This document shows, in pieces, positions 1 through 17,636 of a DNA stretch of 64,000 bases (positions within the stretch are counted from its first letter, which is position 1; every line of letters starts with the position of its first letter). The DNA lies in contig OZ242030.1 in NCBI GenBank assembly GCA_965205055.1, positions 4,092,001 to 4,156,000 on the forward strand, written 5' to 3'. Made by a program: the position numbers and the translations under genes. Under the pieces are notes generated by a model. It saw only the letters and a list, made by a program, of their open reading frames with translations, was not told where the DNA came from and ran no database searches. The stretch comes from CBDBBY01 sp965205055 (GTDB lineage Bacteria; Pseudomonadota; Alphaproteobacteria; Rhodobacterales; Rhodobacteraceae).

Positions 1-33
1 CTCGAGTACTCGCAGGTCTCGAAGCAGAGCTGA
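1..33 (+). CDS. nusG: NusG, 3' end only (partial)
   Basis: The first eleven codons of the window read LEYSQVSKQS followed by TGA. This closely resembles the usual C-terminus of the transcription elongation factor NusG, whose KOW domain normally ends in ...VELEYSQVEKV. NusG lies directly upstream of rplK in most bacteria, so position and peptide agree. Only the tail is visible and nothing can be said about the rest of the protein. Confidence 0.8.
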   Translation, partial: LEYSQVSKQS

Positions 34-43
34 ACGGAATTTC

Positions 44-60
44 CGGCGGCCGCGCCGCCG
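44..60 (+). other. GC hairpin between nusG and rplK
   Basis: CGGCGGC at 44-50 pairs perfectly with GCCGCCG at 54-60 across a three-base loop. It lies between the nusG stop and the rplK ribosome binding site (AAGGAG, 67-72). No run of T follows, so it is more likely an mRNA structure or processing site than a terminator. Confidence 0.4.
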
Positions 61-79
61 ACAACCAAGGAGCGCCGTG

Positions 80-508
80 ATGGCGAAGAAGCAAGTCGGA
101 TCCCTGAAGCTTCAGGTCCCAGCAGGTCAAGCGAAGCCGGCTCCGCCCGTCGGGCCCGCGCTCGGCCAGCGCGGTCTCAACATCATGGAGTTTTGCAAGA
201 CCTTCAATGCCAAAACCCAAGGGATGGAGCCGGGCATGCCTTGCCCGACGATCATCACTTATTTCCAGGACAAGTCGTTCTCCATTGAGATCAAGACGCC
301 GCCGGCGTCGCATTATCTCAAGCGGGCGGCGAACTTGGCGTCGGGATCGAAGACTCCGGGACGCGAGACGGTGGGGCATGTGACCACTGAACAGGTGCGT
401 GAAATCGCCGCGGCCAAGATGCAGGATCTGAACACGACCGACATCCAAGCCGCGATGAAGACCGTGCTCGGGTCGGCGAAGTCCCTCGGGATAGAGATCA
501 AGGATTGA
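80..508 (+). CDS. rplK: Large-subunit ribosomal protein L11
   Basis: L11 (142 residues, the usual length) binds the GTPase-associated centre of 23S rRNA together with the L10/L12 stalk. The N-terminal domain is recognised from the Pro-rich stretch PAGQAKPAPPVGPALGQRG and the C-terminal rRNA-binding domain from the Gly/Lys-rich segment near residue 90. A GTG lies three bases upstream at 77, but the ATG at 80 gives the conserved MAKK start and sits seven bases after AAGGAG, so the ATG is preferred. rplA follows after three bases, so the two genes are cotranscribed. Confidence 0.97.
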   Translation: MAKKQVGSLKLQVPAGQAKPAPPVGPALGQRGLNIMEFCKTFNAKTQGMEPGMPCPTIITYFQDKSFSIEIKTPPASHYLKRAANLASGSKTPGRETVGHVTTEQVREIAAAKMQDLNTTDIQAAMKTVLGSAKSLGIEIKD

Positions 509-511
509 GCG

Positions 512-1210
512 ATGGCCAAAGCCGGAAAGAGAATCAGGGCCGCGCGCGAGGCGGTCGCGGACAAGCAGGGCGTTTCGATCGAGGACGCGATCGCGATCAT
601 AAAGAAGAACGCGACCGCGAAATTCTCGGAAACCGTCGAGGTCGCCATGAACCTCGGCGTGGACCCCAGGCATGCCGACCAGATGGTCCGCGGAACCGTC
701 GATCTTCCGAACGGCACAGGCAAGACGATACGGGTCGCCGTGTTCGCGCGGGGAGAGAAAGCCGACGAGGCGCGCGACGCCGGGGCGGATATCGTCGGAG
801 CCGAGGATCTGGTGGCGACGGTCCAGAGCGGCAAGATCGAATTCGACCGCTGCATCGCGTCGCCAGACATGATGGGCCTTGTCGGGCGGCTTGGAAAAAT
901 ACTCGGGCCGCGGAACCTCATGCCGAATCCCAGGGTCGGAAGCGTGACGCCGGACGTCGCCGCCGCCGTCGGGGCCGCGAAAGGCGGGCAGGTCCAGTTC
1001 CGGGCCGAGCGCGCCGGAATCGTGCATGCGGGAATCGGAAAGGTCGAATTTGATGCGGACAAGCTCTCGGAGAATGCGAGAGCGTTTTTGGACGCGGTCA
1101 TTCGCGCGAAGCCGTCCGGAGCGAAAGGCAAGTATGTCAAGGCCATTTCTCTATGTTCGACCATGGGGCCGGGCGTGGAGGTGGATTTGGCGTCGGCGGC
1201 AGGAGAATAG
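512..1210 (+). CDS. rplA: Large-subunit ribosomal protein L1
   Basis: L1 (232 residues) forms the mobile stalk at the E site of the large subunit and in many bacteria represses its own rplKA mRNA. The family signature is clear in GKILGPRNLMPNPRVGSVT near residues 129-147, and both halves of the split domain I are present (residues 1-70 and about 160-232). The start follows rplK so closely that translational coupling is likely. The operon break comes after this gene, where a 258-base leader precedes rplJ. Confidence 0.97.
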   Translation: MAKAGKRIRAAREAVADKQGVSIEDAIAIIKKNATAKFSETVEVAMNLGVDPRHADQMVRGTVDLPNGTGKTIRVAVFARGEKADEARDAGADIVGAEDLVATVQSGKIEFDRCIASPDMMGLVGRLGKILGPRNLMPNPRVGSVTPDVAAAVGAAKGGQVQFRAERAGIVHAGIGKVEFDADKLSENARAFLDAVIRAKPSGAKGKYVKAISLCSTMGPGVEVDLASAAGE

Positions 1211-1468
1211 GAATTCCTTCCGCCGTTCGCGGCGGACGGATGCGGCGGGCCGGGTTGCGGGCCCGTCGGCTGTCCAAGATGGCGGGTATTGCCCGGCGGT
1301 CGCGCCGGGCTGGCTAAATCCTGCCTTAGACGGGAAACGAAGAGTTCAATCGGAGGCAAATTCTCCATGCGAGTCTGTTCGGCCCCCGGATCGAGGACCT
1401 AACTGCCGGGATTCGTCCCGGTGCAACGGAGCCCGAGGGGTTGCCCCTCATTTGACTGGAGTAAATCT
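1211..1468 (+). promoter_or_regulatory. rplJL leader with hairpins (candidate L10 leader)
   Basis: This 258-base untranslated stretch separates rplA from rplJ. It contains three short perfect hairpins: CCGCCG-TTCG-CGGCGG at 1220-1235, CCGGGA-TTCG-TCCCGG at 1406-1421, and GAGGGG-TTG-CCCCTC at 1435-1449, which ends nine bases before the SD-like GGAG at 1458-1461. In many bacteria the L10(L12)4 complex binds a structured leader at this place to repress rplJL. The location and folding fit that model, but the kink-turn of the known L10 leader was not identified, so the match is inferred. Confidence 0.5.
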
Positions 1469-1981
1469 GTGGATAGAGCCAGAAAAGAACAAGTCGTCGA
1501 GGAACTCGGCCGGATCTTCGAAAGCTCAGGCGTCGTCGTGGTCGCGAGGTACGCCGGCCTCACAGTTGCTGAGATGCAGGACTTCCGGGGTCGCATGCGC
1601 GAAGCCGGAGGGTTCGTTCGCGTCGCCAAAAACAGGCTCGCCAAGATCGCCATCAAGAATACCCGATATGAAGGAATGTCGGACATCTTGAATGGAATGA
1701 CCGTTCTTGCTTTCTCCGAAGATCCCGTCGCGGCCGCCAAGGTCGCGGACGAGTATGCGAAGGCAAATCCGAATCTCGTCCCTCTGGGCGGGGCGATGGA
1801 CGGCAAGGTGTTGGACAAGTCTGGCGTCAAGGCTGTGGCCGCGATGCCGTCCAGGAGCGAGCTGATCGCGTCGCTGGTCGGATGCTTGGCGGCGCCTGCG
1901 GCAAATATTGCCGGAGCGGTCGGAGCGCCTGCGGCGAACATCGCATCGATCGTCGCATCGATCGAAGAGAAGGCGGCCTAG
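1469..1981 (+). CDS. rplJ: Large-subunit ribosomal protein L10
   Basis: L10 (170 residues) anchors L7/L12 dimers to the ribosome. The N-terminal rRNA- and L11-binding domain starts with the conserved DRARKEQVVEEL and continues to VVVVARYAGLT; the Ala-rich C-terminus is the L12-binding helix. The start chosen is GTG at 1469, seven bases after GGAG, because it gives the family's usual first residues; starts further upstream would translate through the leader hairpins. The non-ATG start is consistent with controlled expression. rplL follows after 77 bases. Confidence 0.95.
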   Translation: MDRARKEQVVEELGRIFESSGVVVVARYAGLTVAEMQDFRGRMREAGGFVRVAKNRLAKIAIKNTRYEGMSDILNGMTVLAFSEDPVAAAKVADEYAKANPNLVPLGGAMDGKVLDKSGVKAVAAMPSRSELIASLVGCLAAPAANIAGAVGAPAANIASIVASIEEKAA

Positions 1982-2058
1982 CGGAATTCAGCTTGTGAGG
2001 CGCGGGCCGGACGAGTCGCGGCGGCGTCGGTTCACACAACCGGAGTGGAAAGACAGGA

Positions 2059-2442
2059 ATGGCGGATATTAACAAACTGGCCGAAGAGATCGTCGGATTG
2101 ACGCTGCTCGAGGCCCAAGAGCTCAAGACGGTCCTCAAGGACAAGTACGGCATTGAGCCCGCAGCCGGAGGAGCCGTGATGGTCGCGGGTCCGGCAGGCG
2201 GCGGCGAAGCTGAGCAGCAGACGGAAGAGAAGACCGAATTCGACGTGATTCTCACCGCTGTGGGGCAGCAGAAAGTGTCGGTCATCAAGGAGGTTCGAGG
2301 CATAACCGGATTGGGCCTCAAGGAAGCGAAGGCGCTGGTCGAGGCCGGCGGCAAAGCCATCAAGGAAGGCGTCTCGAAAGACGAGGCCGAGGAGATCAAA
2401 GGCAAGCTCGAAGGAGTGGGAGCCGAGGTCGAGGTCAAGTAG
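2059..2442 (+). CDS. rplL: Large-subunit ribosomal protein L7/L12
   Basis: L7/L12 (127 residues) is the multicopy stalk protein that recruits translational GTPases. Residues 1-30 form the dimerisation domain (MADINKLAEEIVGLTLLEA), followed by an Ala/Gly/Glu-rich flexible hinge at about 35-55. The C-terminal factor-binding domain contains GLGLKEAKALVE. All parts are complete. A strong hairpin lies in the gap before rpoB and probably helps set the usual excess of L12 over RNA polymerase. Confidence 0.97.
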   Translation: MADINKLAEEIVGLTLLEAQELKTVLKDKYGIEPAAGGAVMVAGPAGGGEAEQQTEEKTEFDVILTAVGQQKVSVIKEVRGITGLGLKEAKALVEAGGKAIKEGVSKDEAEEIKGKLEGVGAEVEVK

Positions 2443-2460
2443 TCGAGAAGCGGAAAGCAC

Positions 2461-2493
2461 GCGCGGCCGGGATCCGCCGGATCCCGGCCGCGC
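2461..2493 (+). terminator. 15-bp hairpin between rplL and rpoB (attenuator or processing site)
   Basis: A perfect 15-bp stem (2461-2475 with 2479-2493) closes a three-base GCC loop 18 bases after the rplL stop. There is no T run, so complete termination is unlikely. In Escherichia coli the same gap holds an attenuator and an RNase III site that lower rpoBC expression relative to rplJL. An equivalent role is inferred here. Confidence 0.6.
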
Positions 2494-2666
2494 CGCATCT
2501 CCCGCGACACCGTTGCGAATGCGGTGTCTCGGAAGGCGTGGTCGGAAGTTCGGGAGCGGAACGGTGGCGCGTTCCGCAGGAATTGAACTCAGTGCTCACC
2601 GAAACCGCGATGCCGCATGCCGCCAGGCAGGGGCTCGCTGCGATTTTGGACGGAGGATGAACGCCC

Positions 2667-6788
<4,122 letters not shown>

Positions 6789-6828
6789 GCGGACCGGAAC
6801 GCAGTCGTACAGCCATTGGAGAATTGAA

Positions 6829-11043
<4,215 letters not shown>

Positions 11044-11052
11044 TTCGCCGCG

Positions 11053-11090
11053 AGAAAGCCGCGGGCGGTTCGGCCGCCTGCGGCTTTCTT
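11053..11090 (+). terminator. Terminator-like hairpin after rpoC
   Basis: AGAAAGCCGCGGGCGG (from 11053) pairs with CCGCCTGCGGCTTTCT (ending 11089) around a TTCGG loop. The 16-bp stem has a single G-T pair. The A-rich 5' foot and T-rich 3' foot of the stem resemble a bidirectional terminator, although the T run is short. A new promoter follows 24 bases later. Confidence 0.7.
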
Positions 11091-11113
11091 GCCGCATGAA
11101 TCGAAAAACCATG

Positions 11114-11142
11114 TTGACATCCGACTCGAATCGAAACTATAT
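11114..11142 (+). promoter_or_regulatory. Promoter for the str operon (rpsL)
   Basis: TTGACA at 11114-11119 is followed after exactly 17 bases by CTATAT at 11137-11142. This is an almost exact match to the alphaproteobacterial housekeeping promoter pattern CTTGAC-N17-CTATAT. It lies between the rpoC terminator and rpsL and would start a leader of about 190 bases. Confidence 0.7.
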
Positions 11143-11339
11143 GCCGCCCACCGCCGGATGGGGTTCGCGCCCTGTCCGCTGCGTTAGCCGTAACTTTGGT
11201 GAGCAAGATCCCGGCCTCAAGCCGCGATCCTCTGGAATGACGCCGCTCGGGAAATTGAGCGGCGCACTCGCCTTATCGGCTCACAGCAGTGGACTCGCCG
11301 TCCGTTCCGCCGGGAAGACATGAGTCAAGAGAGTTCGCA
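11143..11339 (+). promoter_or_regulatory. Untranslated leader of rpsL
   Basis: About 190 bases lie between the candidate promoter and the rpsL start with no convincing coding frame. One clear hairpin is present, CGCCGCTC (11241-11248) with GAGCGGCG (11257-11264). The leader may serve autoregulation of the str operon, but no known binding site for S7 or S12 was recognised. Confidence 0.4.
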
Positions 11340-11711
11340 ATGCCGACCATACAGCAGTTGATCAGGAAGCCGCGCAAGCCGAAGGCCAAGCGGCAGAAAT
11401 CAATGCACCTCCTCGGCTGCCCCCAGCGGCGCGGGGTCTGCACGCGCGTGTACACGACCACCCCGAAAAAGCCGAATTCGGCGATGCGGAAGGTCGCGAA
11501 AGTCCGGCTGACGAGCGGCTACGAGGTGATTTCGTACATTCCCGGCGAAGCCCACAACCTGCAGGAGCATTCGGTGGTTCTCATCCGCGGCGGGCGGGTC
11601 AAGGACCTTCCCGGCGTGCGCTACCACATCCTGCGCGGCACTCGGGACACCGAGGGCGTGAGCAACCGCCGCCAGCGCCGTTCCAAATACGGCACGAAGA
11701 AGCCCAAGTAG
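11340..11711 (+). CDS. rpsL: Small-subunit ribosomal protein S12
   Basis: S12 (123 residues) lies at the decoding centre and controls accuracy. The decoding loop TTTPKKPNSA contains Lys43 and Lys44, and the second loop GGRVKDLPGVRYH is intact, so the sequence predicts a streptomycin-sensitive wild-type protein. The aspartate in VKDLPG is the residue that RimO methylthiolates in other bacteria. A longer in-frame start at 11289 lacks family similarity; ATG 11340, giving MPTIQQLIRK, fits. rpsG follows after 12 bases. Confidence 0.97.
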   Translation: MPTIQQLIRKPRKPKAKRQKSMHLLGCPQRRGVCTRVYTTTPKKPNSAMRKVAKVRLTSGYEVISYIPGEAHNLQEHSVVLIRGGRVKDLPGVRYHILRGTRDTEGVSNRRQRRSKYGTKKPK

Positions 11712-11723
11712 GAGAGCGCAGAG

Positions 11724-12194
11724 ATGTCACGCCGCCGCCGCGCAGAGAAGCGGGATGTGCTTCCCGATCCGAAATACGGGGACCGCATGCTGTCGAAATT
11801 CATGAACAATCTCATGAAGGACGGCAAGAAGGCGGTCGCGGAGAGCATCGTGTACACCGCCCTGACCCGGGTGGAGGACAAGCTCCGGCGGCATCCCGTC
11901 GACGTGTTCCACGAGGCGATCCACAATGTGAAGCCGGCGCTCGAGGTCCGGTCCAGAAGAGTGGGCGGGTCGACCTACCAGATCCCCGTCGAGGTGCGGC
12001 CGGAGCGCCGCGACGCCCTGGCGATCAGGTGGCTCATCGCCGCCGCGCGGAAGCGCAACGAGAACACCATGGAGGAAAGGCTGGCCGGCGAGCTCATGGA
12101 CGCGTCCGGCATGCGGGGAAGCGCCGTGAAGAAAAGAGAAGACACCCACAAGATGGCTGAGGCGAACAAGGCGTTCAGCCATTATCGATGGTAA
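11724..12194 (+). CDS. rpsG: Small-subunit ribosomal protein S7
   Basis: S7 (156 residues) nucleates assembly of the 16S rRNA 3' domain and contacts E-site tRNA. The family is clear from the N-terminal DPKYGDRMLSKFMNNLMKDGK and the region VRSRRVGGSTYQIPVEVRP, which contains the beta-hairpin that touches mRNA. The C-terminus KRREDTHKMAEANKAFSHYRW-type tail is complete. In E. coli S7 is the translational repressor of the str operon. fusA starts 23 bases downstream. Confidence 0.97.
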   Translation: MSRRRRAEKRDVLPDPKYGDRMLSKFMNNLMKDGKKAVAESIVYTALTRVEDKLRRHPVDVFHEAIHNVKPALEVRSRRVGGSTYQIPVEVRPERRDALAIRWLIAAARKRNENTMEERLAGELMDASGMRGSAVKKREDTHKMAEANKAFSHYRW

Positions 12195-12217
12195 CCCGCC
12201 CGCGTCAGGACTGAACG

Positions 12218-14335
<2,118 letters not shown>

Positions 14336-14377
14336 CGGTTCGGGCCGCGCGCGCAATCAGGAAGGGAATGCAAGGCA

Positions 14378-15553
14378 ATGGCGAAAGCGAAATTTGAGCG
14401 CAGCAAGCCGCACGTCAATGTGGGCACGATCGGACACGTCGACCACGGCAAGACGACGCTGACGGCGGCGATCACCAAGTATTTCGGCGAATTCCAAGCC
14501 TACGACACGATCGACGGGGCGCCGGAGGAGAAAGCCCGCGGAATCACGATTTCGACGGCGCATGTCGAATACGAGACGGAGAATCGGCACTACGCGCACG
14601 TCGACTGCCCCGGCCACGCCGACTATGTGAAGAACATGATCACCGGGGCGGCGCAGATGGACGGCGCGATCCTCGTGGTCAGCGCGGCGGACGGCCCGAT
14701 GCCGCAGACGCGGGAGCACATCCTGCTCGCCCGCCAGGTCGGCGTTCCGGCGCTTGTCGTCTACATGAACAAGGTCGACCAGGTCGACGATCCCGAGCTG
14801 CTCGAGCTCGTCGAAATGGAAATTCGCGAACTGCTCAGCGCGTACGAGTTTCCGGGCGACGACATTCCGGTGATCCAAGGGTCGGCGCTCGCCGCCCTGG
14901 AAGGCCGAGACGACGAAATCGGCGAGGGCAGCATCAAGGAATTGATGGCCGCCGTCGACGAGAACATCCCGACGCCCGAGCGTCCGATCGACATGCCGTT
15001 CCTGATGCCGATCGAGGACGTGTTCTCGATTTCCGGCCGGGGCACCGTGGTGACGGGCCGGGTCGAGCGCGGCCAGGTCAAGATCGGAGACGAGATCGAG
15101 ATCGTGGGGATCAAGGAAACCAGCAAGACGACCTGCACCGGCGTCGAGATGTTCCGCAAGCTGCTGGACAGCGGCGAAGCCGGAGACAACATCGGAGCGC
15201 TTCTGAGGGGCGTCGGACGCGACGAGGTCGAGCGGGGCCAGGTGCTCTGCAAGCCCGGATCGGTCACGCCGCACACCGTTTTCGAAGCGGAGGCGTATGT
15301 GCTCACGAAGGAAGAAGGCGGCAGGCACACGCCGTTCTTCACCAGCTATCGGCCGCAGTTCTATTTCCGGACCACGGACGTGACGGGAACGGTCGAGCTG
15401 CCGGGCGGCACGGAGATGGTCATGCCGGGCGACAACGTGACGTTCAAGGTCAAGCTCATCGCTCCGATCGCCATGGAGGAGAAGCTCCGCTTCGCGATCA
15501 GGGAAGGCGGCAGGACGGTGGGCGCGGGCGTCGTGACCAAGGTCATCGAATAA
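14378..15553 (+). CDS. tuf: Elongation factor Tu
   Basis: EF-Tu (391 residues) delivers aminoacyl-tRNA to the ribosome. The P loop GHVDHGKTTLTAA is near residue 19, switch I is KARGITISTAHVEYE, switch II is DCPGHADYV, and the guanine-specificity motif appears as MNKVDQVDD. Domains II and III are complete up to GRTVGAGVVTKVIE. The protein is slightly shorter than the 394-396 residues common elsewhere. It is the last gene of the str block; a very strong hairpin follows before rpsJ. Confidence 0.98.
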   Translation: MAKAKFERSKPHVNVGTIGHVDHGKTTLTAAITKYFGEFQAYDTIDGAPEEKARGITISTAHVEYETENRHYAHVDCPGHADYVKNMITGAAQMDGAILVVSAADGPMPQTREHILLARQVGVPALVVYMNKVDQVDDPELLELVEMEIRELLSAYEFPGDDIPVIQGSALAALEGRDDEIGEGSIKELMAAVDENIPTPERPIDMPFLMPIEDVFSISGRGTVVTGRVERGQVKIGDEIEIVGIKETSKTTCTGVEMFRKLLDSGEAGDNIGALLRGVGRDEVERGQVLCKPGSVTPHTVFEAEAYVLTKEEGGRHTPFFTSYRPQFYFRTTDVTGTVELPGGTEMVMPGDNVTFKVKLIAPIAMEEKLRFAIREGGRTVGAGVVTKVIE

Positions 15554-15558
15554 TTCAA

Positions 15559-15592
15559 TGCGGCGCGGAGGGGCGGTCCCCTCCGCGCCGCA
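15559..15592 (+). terminator. 15-bp hairpin between tuf and rpsJ
   Basis: A perfect 15-bp stem (15559-15573 with 15578-15592) closes the four-base loop CGGT only six bases after the tuf stop. AGCATTTT follows, with a short T run. It probably terminates or attenuates transcription from the str genes into the S10 genes, allowing EF-Tu to be made in excess of the ribosomal proteins downstream. Confidence 0.65.
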
Positions 15593-15618
15593 AGCATTTT
15601 GGAAATTGGGATCGGCAG

Positions 15619-15930
15619 ATGATTCAAAGCCAGAACATCCGAATTCGCTTGAAGGCGTTCGACTATCGCGTGCTGGACGCGAGCACGAGCGAGATCGTCG
15701 AGACGGCCAAGCGAACCGGCGCGCGGGTGCGCGGCCCGATTCCGCTTCCGAACAAATTCGAGAAGTTCACCGTGCTGCGGGGGCCGCACATCGACAAGAA
15801 GTCCAGAGAGCAGATGGAGATCCGCACTCACAAGCGGCTTCTGGACATCGTCGATCCGACGCCCCAGACCGTGGATGCTTTGATGAAGCTTGATCTCGCC
15901 GCGGGCGTGGCGGTGGAAATCAAGATTTGA
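15619..15930 (+). CDS. rpsJ: Small-subunit ribosomal protein S10 (NusE)
   Basis: S10 (103 residues) is a late-assembly small-subunit protein and, as NusE, part of transcription antitermination complexes with NusB and NusG. The sequence NIRIRLKAFDYRVLDAS opens the fold, and the long ribosome-binding loop includes GPIPLPNKFEKFTV. The C-terminal motif RLLDIVDPTPQTVDALMKL is typical. It is the first S10-block gene and lies 65 bases after tuf, past a strong hairpin. Confidence 0.97.
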   Translation: MIQSQNIRIRLKAFDYRVLDASTSEIVETAKRTGARVRGPIPLPNKFEKFTVLRGPHIDKKSREQMEIRTHKRLLDIVDPTPQTVDALMKLDLAAGVAVEIKI

Positions 15931-15943
15931 AGGGAATTCCGGA

Positions 15944-16684
15944 ATGCGTTCTGGACTGATTGCGAAGAAGCTCGGCATGACTCGGCTTTTCACGGACGAC
16001 GGCAAAGAGGTGCCTGTCACTGTGCTGCTTGTCGACGGCCTGCAGGTCGTCGCGCAGCGGACCCGGGACAAGGACGGGTACACGGCGCTGCAGCTCGGCG
16101 TCGGGACCGCGAAGGCCGCCCGGGTGTCCCGGCCCATGCGCGGCGTGTTCGCGCAGGCCTCCGTCGCGCCCAAGCGGAAGCTCGCGGAGTTCCGGGTCAG
16201 CCCGGAAAATCTCATTTCAGTGGGCTCGGAGATCACCGCCGACCATTTCCTGCCGGGACAGAAGGTCGATGTTTCCGGGACATCCATCGGCAAGGGCTTC
16301 GCCGGGGCGATGAAGCGGCACAACTTCTCCGGACTTCGCGCATCGCACGGCGTTTCGATCAATCACCGCTCGCTCGGCTCGACCGGCCAATGCCAGTTCC
16401 CGGGCCGCGTCTTCAAAGGAAAGAAGATGGCCGGCCAGATGGGCGACGCCAGCGTGACGACCCAGAACCTCGAGGTTGTCCGCACCGACTCGGACCGGGG
16501 CCTGATCATGGTCAAGGGCGCCGTGCCGGGATCGAAGGGCGGATGGGTGACGGTCCGGGATGCGGTCAAGAAGGGCGTGCCGGAATCCGCGCCTCGGCCC
16601 GCGGCGGTCCGCGAAGCGGAAGCGAAAGCCGAAGAGGATTCGGCCGCCGCGCCGGATGCCGAGGCGAAAGGAGCCGAGGAATGA
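15944..16684 (+). CDS. rplC: Large-subunit ribosomal protein L3
   Basis: L3 (246 residues) is an early-assembly protein whose loop reaches towards the peptidyl transferase centre. MRSGLIAKKLGMTRLF gives the standard start, and the central loop includes HNFSGLRASHGVS and QMGDASVTTQNLEVV. Beyond the core, about 40 residues rich in Ala, Glu and Lys (from about residue 205) extend the C-terminus. Such acidic tails are common in alphaproteobacterial L3. The stop overlaps the rplD start (ATGA), so the genes are coupled. Confidence 0.96.
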   Translation: MRSGLIAKKLGMTRLFTDDGKEVPVTVLLVDGLQVVAQRTRDKDGYTALQLGVGTAKAARVSRPMRGVFAQASVAPKRKLAEFRVSPENLISVGSEITADHFLPGQKVDVSGTSIGKGFAGAMKRHNFSGLRASHGVSINHRSLGSTGQCQFPGRVFKGKKMAGQMGDASVTTQNLEVVRTDSDRGLIMVKGAVPGSKGGWVTVRDAVKKGVPESAPRPAAVREAEAKAEEDSAAAPDAEAKGAEE

Positions 16685-17301
16685 AAGCGCAAGTCGTCAG
16701 CCTGACGCAGGACTCGGAGGAGGCCGTCGATCTGCCGGACGATATTTTCGGCCTCGACCCCAGAGCCGACATTCTGCACCGCGTCGTGCGATGGCAGCGC
16801 GCGAAGGCGCGCCAAGGCACGCACAAGGCGAAGACCAGATCGGAAACAAGCTACTCCAAACGCAAGATATACGGCCAGAAAAAAACAGGAAACGCGCGCC
16901 ACGGCGACCGGAACGCGCCCATTTTCCGCAAAGGCGGCGCATACAAGGCTCCGCATCCCCGCGACCACTCCCACAAGCTCCCCAAGAAAGTGCGCAGGCT
17001 CGGACTGCTGCATGCGCTGTCGGCGAAGGCGGCGGAATCCGAGGTGGTCGTTCTGGACGCGGCGCGGATGGAAACCCCCAAGACCAAGGAGCTGGCCAAA
17101 GCCGTCTCGCAATTCGGCTGGCGAAGGGCGCTGGTGATCGACGGCCCGACCGTCGATGCGAATTTTGCACGAGCCGCCGCGAATCTTCCCGGGATGGACA
17201 TCCTTCCCTGCCACGGCGCGAACGTCTTCGACATCCTGAAGTGCAGAGAGCTGGTCATCACGAAATCCGGTCTTGAAGGGCTCGCAGCGAGGCTGGCATG
17301 A
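16681..17301 (+). CDS. rplD: Large-subunit ribosomal protein L4
   Basis: L4 (206 residues) contacts 23S rRNA and lines the exit tunnel with its extended loop at about residues 45-90 (GTHKAKTRSE to GGAYKAPHPRDHSHKLPKK). In E. coli L4 also regulates the S10 operon by attenuation and translational repression. The start ATG overlaps the rplC stop. The C-terminal globular part FDILKCRELVITKSGLEGL is complete, and the stop again overlaps the next start, as ATGA with rplW. Confidence 0.96.
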   Translation: MKAQVVSLTQDSEEAVDLPDDIFGLDPRADILHRVVRWQRAKARQGTHKAKTRSETSYSKRKIYGQKKTGNARHGDRNAPIFRKGGAYKAPHPRDHSHKLPKKVRRLGLLHALSAKAAESEVVVLDAARMETPKTKELAKAVSQFGWRRALVIDGPTVDANFARAAANLPGMDILPCHGANVFDILKCRELVITKSGLEGLAARLA

Positions 17302-17594
17302 AACCGAAGTCAATCCATTACGACATCATCCGCAAGCCGGTGATAACGGAAAAGGCCACCTATGCGTCGGAAGCGAACGCCGTGGTGTTCGAAACCGCGC
17401 CCGACGCGAGCAAGCCGATGATTCTGGAGGCGGTTGAAGCCATATTCAACGTCAAGGTCAAATCGGTGAACACGGTTGTGACCAAGGGCAAGAAGGTCCG
17501 GTTCAGGGGGCGTCCGGGCCGGCGGAAGGATGTCAAGAAGGCTTACGTCCGGCTTGAGGAAGGGAACACGATCGATGTCACGACCGGGCTTTGA
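17298..17594 (+). CDS. rplW: Large-subunit ribosomal protein L23
   Basis: L23 (98 residues) sits at the tunnel exit and is the docking point for trigger factor and SRP. The N-terminal IIRKPVITEKATY is the family signature, and the loop TKGKKVRFRGRPGRRKDVKKAYV matches the extended tunnel loop. The start overlaps the rplD stop by four bases. rplB follows 42 bases later. Length and sequence are ordinary. Confidence 0.96.
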   Translation: MKPKSIHYDIIRKPVITEKATYASEANAVVFETAPDASKPMILEAVEAIFNVKVKSVNTVVTKGKKVRFRGRPGRRKDVKKAYVRLEEGNTIDVTTGL

Positions 17595-17636
17595 TTCCAG
17601 CTTCGCCGGCACGGTCGCGGCGAGGGAGGCATTGGC

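Noticed and set aside
11096..11323. A 75-residue frame between rpoC and rpsL.
   Set aside because: It covers the rpsL promoter and leader, has no family similarity and no proper ribosome binding site.
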